64,000 nt of DNA from NCBI GenBank assembly GCA_030407005.1, contig JAUDYN010000004.1, positions 2,232,001 through 2,296,000 of the forward strand, written 5' to 3'. A model generated the notes under the pieces. That model did not search any database. It was not told where the DNA came from and worked only from the letters and a program-made list of their open reading frames with translations. Positions 29,142 through 41,600 of the stretch are shown piece by piece (the stretch's first letter is position 1; every line of letters begins with the position of its first letter). The position numbers were made by a program, and so were the translations under genes. This DNA comes from Desarmillaria ectypa (lineage: Eukaryota; Basidiomycota; Agaricomycetes; Agaricales; Physalacriaceae).

Positions 29142-30543
29142 ATTTTCCTCACTATCTTCCCAACACCCTGACTAATCAGCCACAATCCCTATCCAACTTG
29201 CCACCAATCAGATGAGTCTGACAACACAGCTATCACCTCTATCAGGGTGACAGCCTTCTATTCACAGGCATGAGAGAAGATCCTAGATCAAGCTTTATAC
29301 CTATAGCACCACTGCAACCATCAGCAGAAGAATGGATGGAAGAGGCTAAAGAGAAGTTAGCCCAAAAGAAATGACAGATCAAAGAGATCTGTCAAGAACT
29401 CACCACAGCAGAAGTAGACAAAGCTGTCCACATGATGATATGGTGGCTCAGGAACAAAGGTAAGAAACCTGAGTGCAGAAGACCCATAGAGCCCCTACAA
29501 GCTCCAAACTCAAGGTCAGATCAATTTTTGATCCTAAGACCACCCCTGGGACAGGCCCTGCCTGACCTCTACCCAAATCCTATTGAAAATGTGCCTGACA
29601 ATGCTCCATATCTGAGGATCAAACCAATCCTCATTCAACCCTCTAAACTATTCAAGAGGGGCCATGATAATATTGAGTGCTTCATAGGCAATTGCATCAT
29701 CTATTTCAAAGTGTTCTGTCACTATTTCCAACTGCTCTCACATTTGGTATTATTTGCAACCTCCCACTTCAAGGGGGCACCAAGAACTGGTGAGTCTATA
29801 AGAGACCCAAATACTGGGTAGCCAATACTCATGATAACATGGCCCTCCACTTTTATTATCCAAGCTGGGAGGAATTTATTGACCTTGTCACTTGCCAACT
29901 CCAGGACCCTGCAATAGAGAAGGTCCATGAGAAGAGGATGTTTGATCTCTAAATGGGGATGCAACCCACATTCCACTATTTCCAAAAGTTGGAAGAGGAG
30001 GCCAAGTTGGTAGGTCAAAGAACTGATGAAAATGAATGTGGAGCCATGGTCAAGGTGGTATGACTAGGAGTTATCTCTTCATATATCACATTCATCTCCA
30101 ATATAGGGGTGAACATTTCCTGAACATATCTAGAATGGAAAGAACATATTCTCTGGATGTATAAAGAGCAATAGAGAAAATGGGTCTTTGACCAGACTGC
30201 CAGTATATCCTATGAGGGATAGAAGAAGAACTCTCACCCCACCCAACATCAACCCAACAGCAAGTCAGCTGTTGGGGTGACAAGTTCCTCAGTCTCAAAG
30301 CTGACAGCCAATATGGGTCCCAGCCAGGATATCTCAACAGGCCAATGAACAACCTATAGCAGGTTGGGATATCTGATAGAAGTAGATTGACAAAAGGCTG
30401 AAGAGAGATGCTTCTGTTGCAATGAGAAGGGCCATATGGCCAAGGACTGCTCTAAGAAAAGGGATTTCAAGGACATTCAGTCAGTGAGTACAGCTAACAT
30501 AGTGGAAAATACCACAGCCAAGATTGAAGAGGCAAAAGAGTAG
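29142..30543 (+). pseudogene. G4 gag remnant, last part
   Basis: Contains the charged helix-like stretch, then the gag core (YLRIKPIL ... IECFIGNCIIYFKVF, about 29605-29720) and the zinc knuckle CFCCNEKGHMAKDC (about 30410-30455). It ends at TAG 30541-30543. Confidence 0.8.
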
Positions 30544-30575
30544 GTCATCAAGGGTTTGATTCCCCTTGCATGGCC
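30543..30575 (+). promoter_or_regulatory. G4 gag-pol junction hairpin
   Basis: GGTCAT / CAAGGG / TTTGATTC / CCCTTG / C / ATGGCC. Only one pair is a G-U wobble. It is preceded by A AAA GAG TAG. Confidence 0.65.
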
Positions 30576-33500
30576 AAAGCCTCTAGTGATGTGTCCTTGG
30601 TCTCTGTGGGTCAGACTTATATATATGCATTAGGGCATTTACATATGCAAAAAAATATGACTTCATTTCAGACTCTGACACTGAGCACACCTGAAAAATT
30701 AAGAAAAAACTGATACACTGTACTTGTAGAATGCACTGACACTAAAATATATACCAAATCCCACCCTTCTAATGAAGCATGGGTTCTGCCAGATAGTGCT
30801 GGCACTGTATAAAAGTCACCAGACTCACAGAGTCTATCAACTACATAGATAACACTGTGGGCAGAGGCAAGTAGACAGGATGTCCTTGGACCTCTGAAGC
30901 TGAAAGCCCCAGCACTTCCATTAAGGGAGTCAAGTTCTGCTTCACCAGGGCCTGTAGAGAAATCAAGCATCCACCATGGCTGAACATAAGGATCTGCCAA
31001 GAATAGGAACAAAGCATCTGACTCATGGAATTCTTAGGGCCAGACTAGCAAATGTGTGAAGGTCACCTTAGACACTGACTGGAGGAAAAGCAGTGAACCA
31101 TTAGACTTGGCAGGGAAAGAGAAGGTTGAGCTATTGGTGCCAATAGCTTTTAACCCTGATGGCTAGGATTGACTCTTTGATGCAGTGACCAACACCTCTA
31201 GAGATGGTGGAGCAGCTACTCTAACCTCATTGAAAGCAGTGCAGGCCAATGAACAGGGAGGATCTGCTAGCACCCAGGTAGTAAAAAGGGGGCAGATTCA
31301 CTAAACCACCATCATCAAAGTACCTGATGAAGAAGATGACACTTCCTTCCTACAATGAAAGGAATGACAAAGGAAGAAATCACGATCTTCACCAACAGCT
31401 GAAGTCTCACCTAACAAGAGGATACTCAATCACATGTGGTATAAACTATTTAGAGTTGACTAGACTCTTTGCACCATCCATGTCACAAAGAACTTGGCAA
31501 TTGCCAAAGCTGCACTCTCTACATGAGTTCATTCCAAATGACTTAGAGAGATCACTGAAGAGCTCATCAAGAGCTTACAGACTGGAGAGAGTTAGGCTCA
31601 AGAGCAACTCTATGAACTCCACAAACCAATCTGATATATCTAAGGTACCAAAAGCTCAGGATGAGACTTTATGATGGACATACAGCTTGTTCTATGCACA
31701 GGGAAGAAGGCCCTGATAACTAGGGCATTATTGAATAACAGCCGCACCAGCAGTTCAATCAACTGATCTTATATCCTTCAACACCAGCTGGACACCTGAA
31801 AAGCTGCCACCCCCATCCCTATATATAATGTGGATGGAACCTGCAATAAGGCAGGAGATATCACTGAGTTCATCAAACTCTGAATGATGATTGGCAGACA
31901 TACTGAATGAATTGACCTAGCAGTCACTAACCTAGGCTCCAAGACAGTGTACTTGGGCCATAATTGGCTGAAATGCCATAACCTGGTAATCAACTGGAAG
32001 ACTGAAAGTATGATTTTCAGATGCTATCAGTGCATCAAGAACTCTTTCCCTCTCCCCAATACAAATGATGAGGACAAGTGGAATGAAGAGTTGGAAGATG
32101 GAGAAACTATTCTTGCTATAAACATGCAGGAGAAATTGGTTATCCAGATGGTGCACCACACTAATAAGTTAGCTGCAGCTGCCAATGTCAAGAAGCTGAA
32201 GAAATTGTTTGAGAAGATGGTAACTCCTGAATATTGAGGCTTTAGAGATCTATTCTCAAAAGAAAGCTTTGATGAACTCCCTGAAAGGAAACCCTGGGAT
32301 CACACTATTAAATTAGTATCCAATGCCAAGTCCACTCTAGACTGTAAAGTCTATCTGCTCAATTGAGTTGAACAAGAACAACTGGATAAATTCCTCAATG
32401 AAAATCTGAATTTGGAACAAATTTGTCCTTCAAAATCCCTCTTTGCATCCCCTTTCTTCTTTGCAAAAAAGAAGGATGGCTCACTCCATCCCATTCAGGA
32501 CTATTGCAAACTGAATGAGATGACTATCAAAAATTGATACTCTCTTCCTCTTATCTCCAAACTCATTGACAAGCTACACAGAGCAAAATATTTCTCTAAG
32601 CTGGATGTTCAGTGGGAATATAACAACATGCAAATATGTGAAGAAGATGAAAAGAAAGCTATATTCTGAACCTATCAAGGACTGTTTGAACCTACCATCA
32701 TATTCTTCAGTCTTACCAATTCACCAGCCATGTTCCAGTGGATGATAAATGATATTTTCAAGAACCTCATCACTAGAGAAAAAGTGACTATCTATCTTGA
32801 TGATATCCTTATATTCACCAAGATGCTAGAAAAACACCAATAGGTAGTATGACAAGTCCTCTAATGGCTACAGGAAAACAAGCTGTTCCTTAAAGTCAAG
32901 AAGTGTAAGTTTGAGATATTCAAAACTGAATATTTGGATAGTATTATCAGCAAAGACATTATCTGAATGGATCCAGTTAAAATTGCAGAGATCATAGAAT
33001 GGCCAACCCTAGCCAAGAAAAAGAAATTACAATTATTTCTTAGATTTATGAACTTCTATCAAAAGTTCATACATGACTATTCCAAGATCATCTGACCTCT
33101 CACTCAACTTACTGAAAATGCTGAGTGGAAATGGGGAGAGAAGCAAGAACAAGCATTCTTACAGCTCAAACTACAGATGACAATAAACATTATCTGACTA
33201 TTCCCTCTGATGATGGAAAATTCAGGATAGAAGCCAATGCAAGCAATGGAGCTATTGGTGCTGTATTCAGCCAAGAACAAAACAGTAAATGGAGGCTGGT
33301 AGTCTTCATGTCTAAAGTATTAACAGTCACTGAATGCAATTATGAGATATATGATAAAGAATTGCTAGCCATCATGCTTACCCTTGAGGAATGGTGCCAT
33401 TACCTGATGGATGCTAGAGAAGAGATCAAAATCTGGATGGATCACCAAAACCTTCAGTACTTTTGAAAGCCCTAGAAGCTGAACCATCAACAAGCTCAAT

Positions 33501-33790
33501 GGGTCACCAAGCTGGCAGAATATCACTTTATCCTCCAACACAAGGCAGGGATTGCCAATTAAAAGGCTGACCTACTCAGCCATCAAGATGATCATGACTA
33601 GGGGAAAGGGGATAACCACAATGTGATAATCCTAACCCCATAACACTTCTGAGCACTTGTCATATCTATGATGGATGAACAAACAAGACACATATGAGAT
33701 GTCACTCAACATAAGGACAGATAAAATCAAGAAATAGCTAAATCTCTTGACCATAAAAGAGGAATCACCCAGAAAGATAGAATATTATAC
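30543..33790 (+). pseudogene. G4 pol remnant (PR, RT, RH, start of IN)
   Basis: Contains IIKVPDEEDD (about 31315), a central polypurine-like TAACAAGAGGATA (31412-31424), the protease site reduced to NNSRTSSSIN (about 31735), and RT with YLDDILIF still intact (about 32794-32817). RNase H follows (ASNGAIGAVFSQ ... ELLAIMLTLEEW, about 33185-33466), then the first codons of integrase. At least one frameshift occurs before RNase H. It is cut by the G5 LTR at 33791. Confidence 0.85.
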
Positions 33791-34208
33791 TGTTATAATT
33801 TTTCCATTATCTTATCTTATCTGAGTCATATCCATGACTCATCCATCTAATCAAACCATCATTTCTGACTCATATCAACCTACTCACTGACCATTACCCT
33901 CATTTCTCACCAACTGTCACCTCAGACATTCTCTATTGGACCATGATCCTTCTGGACCATCCAACTTCGACACCATTCCAGCATGGACTAAATCATTTCA
34001 TCTAAATATAATGCCATACATATAGTATATAAGCAGAGTAAACTACACTGTTGTACTCTATCTTTCGACTAAATTACACTCATACACCTCTTACTTGCAC
34101 ACACTAAAGACCAAGCTTAAATCTCTAACTGGGTGACTGTTCGAACACATAACAGCCCAAAGAGATCAGCTTACATCCCAAGTCACATGCTTAAGTAGGG
34201 CCATAACA
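33791..34208 (+). repeat. G5 5' LTR
   Basis: 418 bp, TGTTATA to CATAACA. It has TATATAAG and the start sequence ATCTTTCGACTAA at 34060-34072. Confidence 0.9.
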
Positions 34209-34221
34209 TTAGTCAAAAGAT
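34209..34221 (+). promoter_or_regulatory. G5 primer-binding site, self-priming type
   Basis: TTAGTCAAAAGAT abuts the LTR. It pairs with 34060-34072 at 12 of 13 positions (one C-A mismatch). Confidence 0.7.
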
Positions 34222-34249
34222 TATCTTCTGCTTTTTCCAACACTAGCCA

Positions 34250-36899
34250 TAAAAGAAGCATTCCTCTATGACCAACAAGGAAAACTGATAGAACCCCTGA
34301 ACCATCTCTCTCAGCATTGCAATCAGTGGCACCATACTTCTCACATTTTTTACCATCCTCGCCATACTACTCTATAAGGAAGAAATATGAACCGTCCTTT
34401 GCCAAAGATGAACCCAATGATCCTGACTTCCACCCCAATCACTTCAGCACCCAGAAAATGTCCTTCCCTGGTAGCTACCCCCCACAAGACTGGGAGAATG
34501 AGAGGCAGTACCACTCGTCCACCCTCGAGCCCACTTTGTAATTGCATCCTCCTCTGAGGGGACAACTGATGATGAGAGGCCTCCAACCCCAGGGCTCTCC
34601 TCCACCCATGCATATAATGCGAGGGCAGTTCTACTCCAGTACTGGATGGAATGACCTGCCCCCTCCCTGGCCCAGGAATATGCATGGAACATTTGGGCTC
34701 AGATCGATGACACCCTGCCCCCATACCCTGGTCCTCCCTCTTATCCTGCAACCTCTGCCCTTCACCCACACAACTGGCAAATTCCTCCCCATTCCCGTTC
34801 CCCCTCCCCCAACAGTTCCAATGGGTCCTACAATGGACCCTGACACCTCAATGATCCTGGCATGGATCAAAACCACCCTTATGGGCCCTGGGCCCATGAA
34901 AACAATTGGCCCTGAGGAGAGACCAATTCCACATTCTCACTCTCCATCATCAAACTCTCTGATGAGTCCAACAGGGAGCTCAACACCCCAACCTCAGCTG
35001 CTCCCACTGCCCCTGATGACCTATTCAATACAAATGGGGCAGACTACATATGGCCAGATCTCTCCGAGGTTGATCAGAGGCTATTCGGCCCCTTCAGGGC
35101 TGCTGCCTGGGAGATTTGATAATGGGACATTGAATCAAGAGACCTCTGGGGGGAACTCAGACCCAACATGGATGAGTGGTTGATGCTCAACTATGGGGAT
35201 CCTATATGGGATCCCAACCCAAATGCCATTATCTGTACCTGGATATATACCGACCAAGACCACAACATATTCTGGCTCTCTGCTGGAGATATACTATCAG
35301 GGCTTTGAGCCCGAGACAAGGATGAGCAGAGGAAGCTGGAGCAATCCCAACAACAACTATAGCAACTGGAGGTTGCACAAGAGGAGTAGATTGGGCCAAG
35401 GGCCTATATACAATATATTTACCTATGATATAGGTTACTATAGGCAGGGATATGCCCAAGAATATGAAAATATCCTGGACTATCCCTCCGACACCCCGGT
35501 CACAAGACCAAAACCCTTACCTGACTCACCACCATACAGTCAGGCATGCCAACCTGGCTACCACTCTTATCAGAGAGAAAGTCTTCTCTTCACTGGCATG
35601 GGAGAAGAAATGGAAGCCGAGACCACCCCTGCAGGAACTGCCACTGCAGGGGTGTCAAGAACCCCAGCAATGGTGGAAGAAATTTGGCAGCAGATGAAAA
35701 CTGTGCTGGCCAAAAAGGAGAAGTGCATTGCAGAAATGCGCGAAGAGCTTGAGAGGGAGGAGTCTTCTAGGAGGATGATGATGGACTACCTCCGTGATCA
35801 AGACAAGGGGAAGGAGCCAGACAGGGGCAGACCCTCAGAGCCACCAAGAGGCTACCTGGGGCCAAGGCCGGATTGATATTCAATCCCAAGACTGCCCCCT
35901 GGCAAGGGCCCTCCCAACCTGATTCCCAACTCTGTTAGGAATGCCGCTGCTGATGCCCCATATCTGGGCATCAAACCCACTCTTGTCAAGGTCTCTTCCC
36001 CATTCAAGAGGGATCACAATGATATTGAATGCATCATAGGTGATTGTATCACCTATTTTGAAGTGTTCTAACACTATTTCCAGGTGCTGTCACACTTGAT
36101 ACTATTCATGACTTCTTATTTTGAGGGGGCTGCCAAGGATTGGTGGGTCTACAAGAGACCCAAGTTCTGGGTCAGTGACTCCTATGATGGGACCACCACC
36201 CACTTCTGCTACCCAGACTGGGCAGACTTCGTCAATATGGTCTTGCATCAATTCAGAGACCCTGCTATCAAGGAGGTCCACGAAAAATGGATGTTCAATC
36301 TCCGAATGGGAGCACAGCCCACATCCCATTACTTTCAGAAGCTGAAAGAAGAGGCCAAGCTAGTGGGCCATTGAACAGATGAGGCAGAGCACAGCACCAT
36401 GGTGAAGGTAGTACAACTAGGAGTACCTTCCTCCTATACCACCTTCATCTTGAATATGGGTGTCAACATCCCATGCTCATACCCAGAATGGAAGGAGTGC
36501 ATCCTTCAGATGTACAAGGAGCACCAATGCAAGTGGGTCTTCAACCAGACCACTGGCATACCCTGGGATGGGCAGAAGAAGGATTCCCATCCCCAAATCC
36601 AACAGCACCCCAGCAGCAAAGCTGCCAGTGGGGTGACAAGTTCCTTGGCTCCAAAGCCAACTGCTAATACAGGAGTCAGTCAGGATGCTGGAACTGGTTG
36701 CTGGATGACATATGGAGGGGCGGGGAAGCCCATGGACATTGATTGGCAAAGGGCTGAGGGCAGATGCTTCAGGTGTGACAAGAAAGGTCACCTGAGCAAG
36801 GATTGCTTCAAGAGAAAAAAGTTGAGGGACATTCAGTCAGTAGGGCCCACTAATAAAGTGGTGCCACCTATGACCAAAATCAAAGAGGCAAAAGAGTAG
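34250..36899 (+). pseudogene. G5 ORF1 and gag remnants
   Basis: Hydrophobic segment SIAISGTILLTFFTILAILL then YKEEI with a stop (about 34313-34390). The overlapped Ser/Pro-rich +1 frame is largely open at 34542-35183. ORF1 motifs WPDLSEVDQRLFGPFRAAAW are near 35051-35110. Gag proper reads YSYQRESLLFTGMGEEMEAE, a charged helix, the gag core (DWWVYKRPKFW) and the zinc knuckle CFRCDKKGHLSKDC (about 36769-36810). It ends at TAG 36897-36899. Few stops remain in the last 500 bp. Confidence 0.85.
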
Positions 36900-36931
36900 G
36901 TTGACAAGGGTTTGATTCCCCTTGCTTGACC
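36899..36931 (+). promoter_or_regulatory. G5 gag-pol junction hairpin
   Basis: GGTTGA / CAAGGG / TTTGATTC / CCCTTG / C / TTGACC. Two outer pairs are G-U wobbles. It is preceded by A AAA GAG TAG. Confidence 0.65.
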
Positions 36932-38220
36932 AAGTCTCTGAAAGGTGAGTCCTTGGTTTCTGTGGGTCAGACTGAATATTATAATCATAGACAATTACAA
37001 ACAAATACAAATATATCTTCTATAACTTCACAGACCCCAAAGCTGAAGACCCTTCAAGAATCAAAAATGAACAGGTACGTCATCCTCCTAAAAGAAGCTG
37101 ACATGAAAATCTACAGCAAATCCTGAGCCCCTGATGAGATGCAAAATTTGCCAGGTGGTGCTGGCACTGCCATGAAGTCTACTGAGCCTGCACAGTGGAA
37201 CTCACTGGATATGCAGGTAAAACTGCAGATGGAGACTAGTAGGCAAGATGCCCTCAGGCCTCTCAGAAGTCTGAAAAGCTCAGTGTTCCCAACAAGTTGG
37301 AAAACAAGTCCACCAGCCTCACCAGGATCAGCAGGGGACCAGGAGAGTGCCTCTCACCAAGGCCAGGAGTGGAGCCACATGCTAGTTGGCCCAGTTGGGA
37401 GAAATCTAGTGGTGGAGCTGACTGCAATGCTGATTAGATTCGCACCTGGCACCACAGCCAACTCCACCAGGATGGGTAGTAGTAGAACTTTGAATGCCTC
37501 AAGCTAAAACCAGACTCCTCCTGAGTCCTGGCAAGTTCCTGAGTGAACTAAAGCCAAAGAACAGGGGAAAGCTGCTAGTGCCCAGGTGGTAAAGAGGGGG
37601 CATGCCAGTAGAACCACCACCATCATCAAAATACCCAATGAAGAAGACAATACTGCTTTCAGACAATGGCAAGTCAGCCAGTCTAAAGCCAGTATTCTGA
37701 CACCTGAAGTCTTACCTAATCAGGAAGCACTGAAACCCAAAATCCTGCCTAACAAGGGGGTACCAAAACTCGAAGTCTTGCCAACTATGGAGGCACATGA
37801 TCACCAATGGTACAAACCATTTGAGATCAACTGGACTCTGCATGCTATTCGCAGTTCCAAGAACTTGGCAGTTGCCAAAGCAGTTCTTTCCACTTGGGTA
37901 CACCCCAAATGACTTGGAGAGATAACTGATGAGCTTGTTCAGAGCTTAAGAACTGAAGAGAGTCCTGTGTGCAAGCAGCTCTACAAACTTCTTGAACCAA
38001 TCTGGTATATCTGCAGAACCAAGAGCTCAGGACGAGACTTCTTGGTGGATATCCAGATTTCTCTCTGCATGGGAAAGAAGACATTGACAACTAGAGCATT
38101 GTTAGATAGTGGTTGCACAGGCAGCTCTATCAACTGAACCTACATCCAACAACACTAGTTGGATACATGAAAAGCCACCTCTCTCATTCCAGTATACAAT
38201 GCAGATGGGACTCATAATAA
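36899..38220 (+). pseudogene. G5 pol remnant, first part
   Basis: Linker, then the acidic motif IIKIPNEEDN (about 37620), a central polypurine-like TAACAAGGGGGTA (37750-37762) and the protease with LLDSGCTGSSIN kept (about 38100). It breaks at the G6 target AATAA and continues at 46643. Confidence 0.85.
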
Positions 38221-38638
38221 TGTTAGGGCCTGACTTAGTCATGAGACTTGGGACATCAGCTGATCTCTGAGGGCTGTTACGCATTTGAACAGTTACCCAA
38301 ATAGAGGTTTAAGCATAGTCTTTAGTGAAGTGAGAGTAAGTGGTATATGATTTAAATTTAGTCAAAAGATAGAGTACAACTGTGTAGTTTACTCTGTTTA
38401 TATACTATTTCTATGGCAATATATTTAGCTGAAACAGTTTGGTCCATGCATGAACAGTGTCAAAGTATGGTAGTCTGGGAGGATCATGCAACCAATAGAA
38501 AGTGTCTGGGGTGATAGATGGTGAGAATGAGGGTGGTTGTCAGTGAGTAGCTGGATATGAGTCAGAATTGTGGATAGATTAGATGGCTGAGTCATGGATA
38601 TGACTTGGATAAGATAAGATAATGGAAAAATCGTAACA
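38221..38638 (-). repeat. G6 3' LTR
   Basis: 418 bp, plus-strand TGTTAGG to CGTAACA. It carries ATCTTTTGACTAA on the minus strand, whereas the 5' LTR has ATCTTTCAACTAA. Confidence 0.93.
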
Positions 38639-38672
38639 TTACCCCCTTGTTAAACCAGTCATCCCAACTGCT
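38639..38672 (-). promoter_or_regulatory. G6 polypurine tract and 3' hairpin
   Basis: Polypurine tract AACAAGGGGGTAA (minus strand) abuts the LTR. The preceding hairpin (AGCAGTT / GGGAT / GACTGGT) has decayed by a few bases. Confidence 0.6.
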
Positions 38673-41600
38673 AAGGCTCTTCTTATGGGGTGTTGAATTG
38701 TGTCACGATTTGACTGACCCAGTACTGGTCAATCAGCTTTTTCCATAGATTCTCATCTGGATTGATAATCCATTGGGTATATCCATCTTTTCATTTGGCA
38801 AGATAGGCTACATTGCCCTGTTCTGAGTATTCATGGTCCAGGATCTTGACCACTGCTTTGTCATTGGTTATGATTTTTGGAGTATATACAGTGTGGTTTA
38901 CACTAGCCTGGTACTCTTGGATCACTTCCAATGTGTTCATCATTTCATTTTCTCATACCCATGAATTGTGTTCATGGGTCCAACCTTTCCACTTGACTAG
39001 ATAGTCTGTGACTTCCCTAGATGGTTGTCCTCTTTTGGAGCACACCTTTCTTGTGTGTGAGTCCAAAACTTCTTTGATTTCATATTCTTCTTCACTGTCG
39101 ATGAGGTCTGGAGAAGGAGGCAGTGGTAATTGTTGATTCAGGAATGAGAGTGCAATGTAAGGAGTCAGCAGCTTCTCATTGAATCAGGGATGTATTTTCC
39201 AATGTGGCGGCAACTTCAACTTGTATGCTGCTACCCCTGACTTTTCAATGATCTCGAATGGTCCTGTTCGCTTATCATTGAGCTTCTTCTTGGGTCTTGG
39301 AAGATGAAGGTTGGCAGTGTTGAGCCAGACCTTATTGCCAACTTGGTATTGTCAGGGTGACTGTTTTCATTTGTCATATTGTGCCTTCATTTGTGCCACT
39401 GCCTTTTCCAAGGCATCATGTACCTCCTTATGGACTTTGGCCATAGTTTTGGTAAAGTCAATAGTTGCGGGATTCGCAAAACTGGTTTTTTGGATGGACT
39501 CGGGAATGAGTTGAGGATTTCGTCCATATACGACCATGAAAGGACTCTTGCCTGTGGATGAGTGAACTCAGTTATTGTGGGCAAATTCAGTGAGAGGCAA
39601 CCATGCCACCCAATCTACTTGTCAATGGTTGACAAAGATATGGAGGTATTTTTCAACCTCCTGGTTTACCCTCTCTGTCTGTCCATCTGTCTGGGGATGA
39701 TACACTGTTGAGGCATTCTGCATGATGTCCAGCATTCAATAAAGTTCCTTCATGAATACTGAGATGAACTGGGGTCCTTGGTCAGATATGACAACTTGTG
39801 GCATTCCATGTTTTGCATATACATGGTTGCAGAGCATCAACACCCATCCTTCTGCTGATAACTCCTCATTACATGGAATGAGGAGGATATTCTTGGAGAA
39901 TTGATCTATGATGACAAGTAAAGCATTGAATCCTTCTGACTCTGGGAGTCCGGTGACCATATTGACTGAGATGTGAGTCCATGGCATCTCCAGTATGGCA
40001 TTAGGATGAAGAGGTGCAGCCTTGGCCTGCATATCACTCTTTGTTCATTGGCAAGTCTCACATCCCTTGATGTAAGATTCGACATCTTTCTTCATTTTGG
40101 GCCACCAGTCTTTGCAAAGGATCAGTTCCTTCATTTTTGCAATTCCTGGATGTCCAGCAGTGATATGATCATGATATTGTGAAATGATCTCGCTGCATAG
40201 AATGGAGTCATTGGGAATATAGACTTGTCCATCATACCACAAGAGTTCGTCTTCTTGGATAATTCCTCATTCATGGTTCAGGGATTTCTCGATCCCCTGG
40301 TCTCACTGCGTCTTTTGTTGGATTGTGTCTTTTATACACATGATTCATTCTTCAGCTGTGGGCAGTATTAATGCCCAGAAATGCTCTGGAGAAAGAACAA
40401 CAATATCTTGGTTGTCTCCTTTTCCTTGATCGTGATTGTCTCATCTGCTGAGAAGATCGGCCTTCTTGTTCATGGTTCCTGCTTTGTGCTGAAGAACAAA
40501 GTGGTACTCAGCTAGTTCCATGACCCACTGAGCTTGTTGGCGATTCAACTTCTGAGGTTTTTGGAAATACTGGAGGTTCTGGTGATCCATCCAGATTTCA
40601 ATGGTTTTCTTGGTGCCCATAAGGTAATGGTGCCATTCCTCTAGAGCTAACATGATCGCTAGTAACTCTTTGTTGTAGATTTCATAGTTGTGCTTGGTAA
40701 TAGTTAGCGCTTTTGACATGAAAGTGATGGGCCTCCATTTGCTATTCTATTCTTGGCTTAGAACAGCACCAATAGCGCCATCACTGGCATCGGCCTCTAC
40801 CCGGAATTTCCTATCGTCTGAGGGAATTGTCAGAACTACGTTCATCATCATTAACTTCTTGAGTTGGTGGAATGCCTGTTCTTGTTCTGATCTCCACATC
40901 CAGTCTACTTTTCCAGTCAACTGGGTAAGGGGATGCACGATTTTGGAATAATCGTGAATGAACTTGCAATAGAAGTTCATAAATCCTAAGAAAGATTGTA
41001 ATTCTTTCTTCTTCGTCAGAGTTGGCCATTCTGCTATTCCTGCAATCTTGACAGGGTCTATGCGAATGGCATCTTCACTGATGATAACTCCTAAATACTC
41101 AGTTTCAAGTACTTCAAACTCGCATTTCTCAGCTTTGAGGAACAGCTTATTCTCTCAAAGACACTGGAGAACTTGCCAAACTATATCACGGTGTTCAGAC
41201 AGGGATTTCATGAATATAAGGATATCGTTGAAGTAAATAGTCACTTTTCCTCTGGCAATTAAATCCTTGAAAATGTCATTTATCATCCACTGGAATATAG
41301 CTGGTGAATTTGTGAGGCTGAAGAATATTACTATAGGTTTGAAGAGTCCTTGGTTGGTTCTGAATATGGCTTTTTCTTCATCTCCATCTCTGATACAGAT
41401 GTTGTTGTATCCCCATCGAACATCTAACTTGGAGAAGTACTTTGCTCCACATAGTTTGTTGATGAGTTCGGAGATCAAGAGGAGCAGATAGTGGTTCTTG
41501 ATCGTCATTTTGTTCAGTTTTTGATAATCCTGAACAGGTCATAATGAGCCATCCTTTTTCTTGACAAAGAAGAAAGGGGAGGTGAAGGGTGATTTTGAGG

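Larger units (their letters stand above)
25952..33790 (+). mobile_element. G4: decayed Ty3/Gypsy copy inserted in G2, broken by G5
   Basis: Own segments are 25952-27054, 28345-28746 and 29142-33790. The 5' LTR is inserted in G2 pol at ATTAG (25947-25951). G4 carries an unclassified LTR-like insert and a solo LTR in gag, and is broken in the integrase region by the G5 LTR at 33791. Its 3' part should be beyond the right edge. Confidence 0.85.
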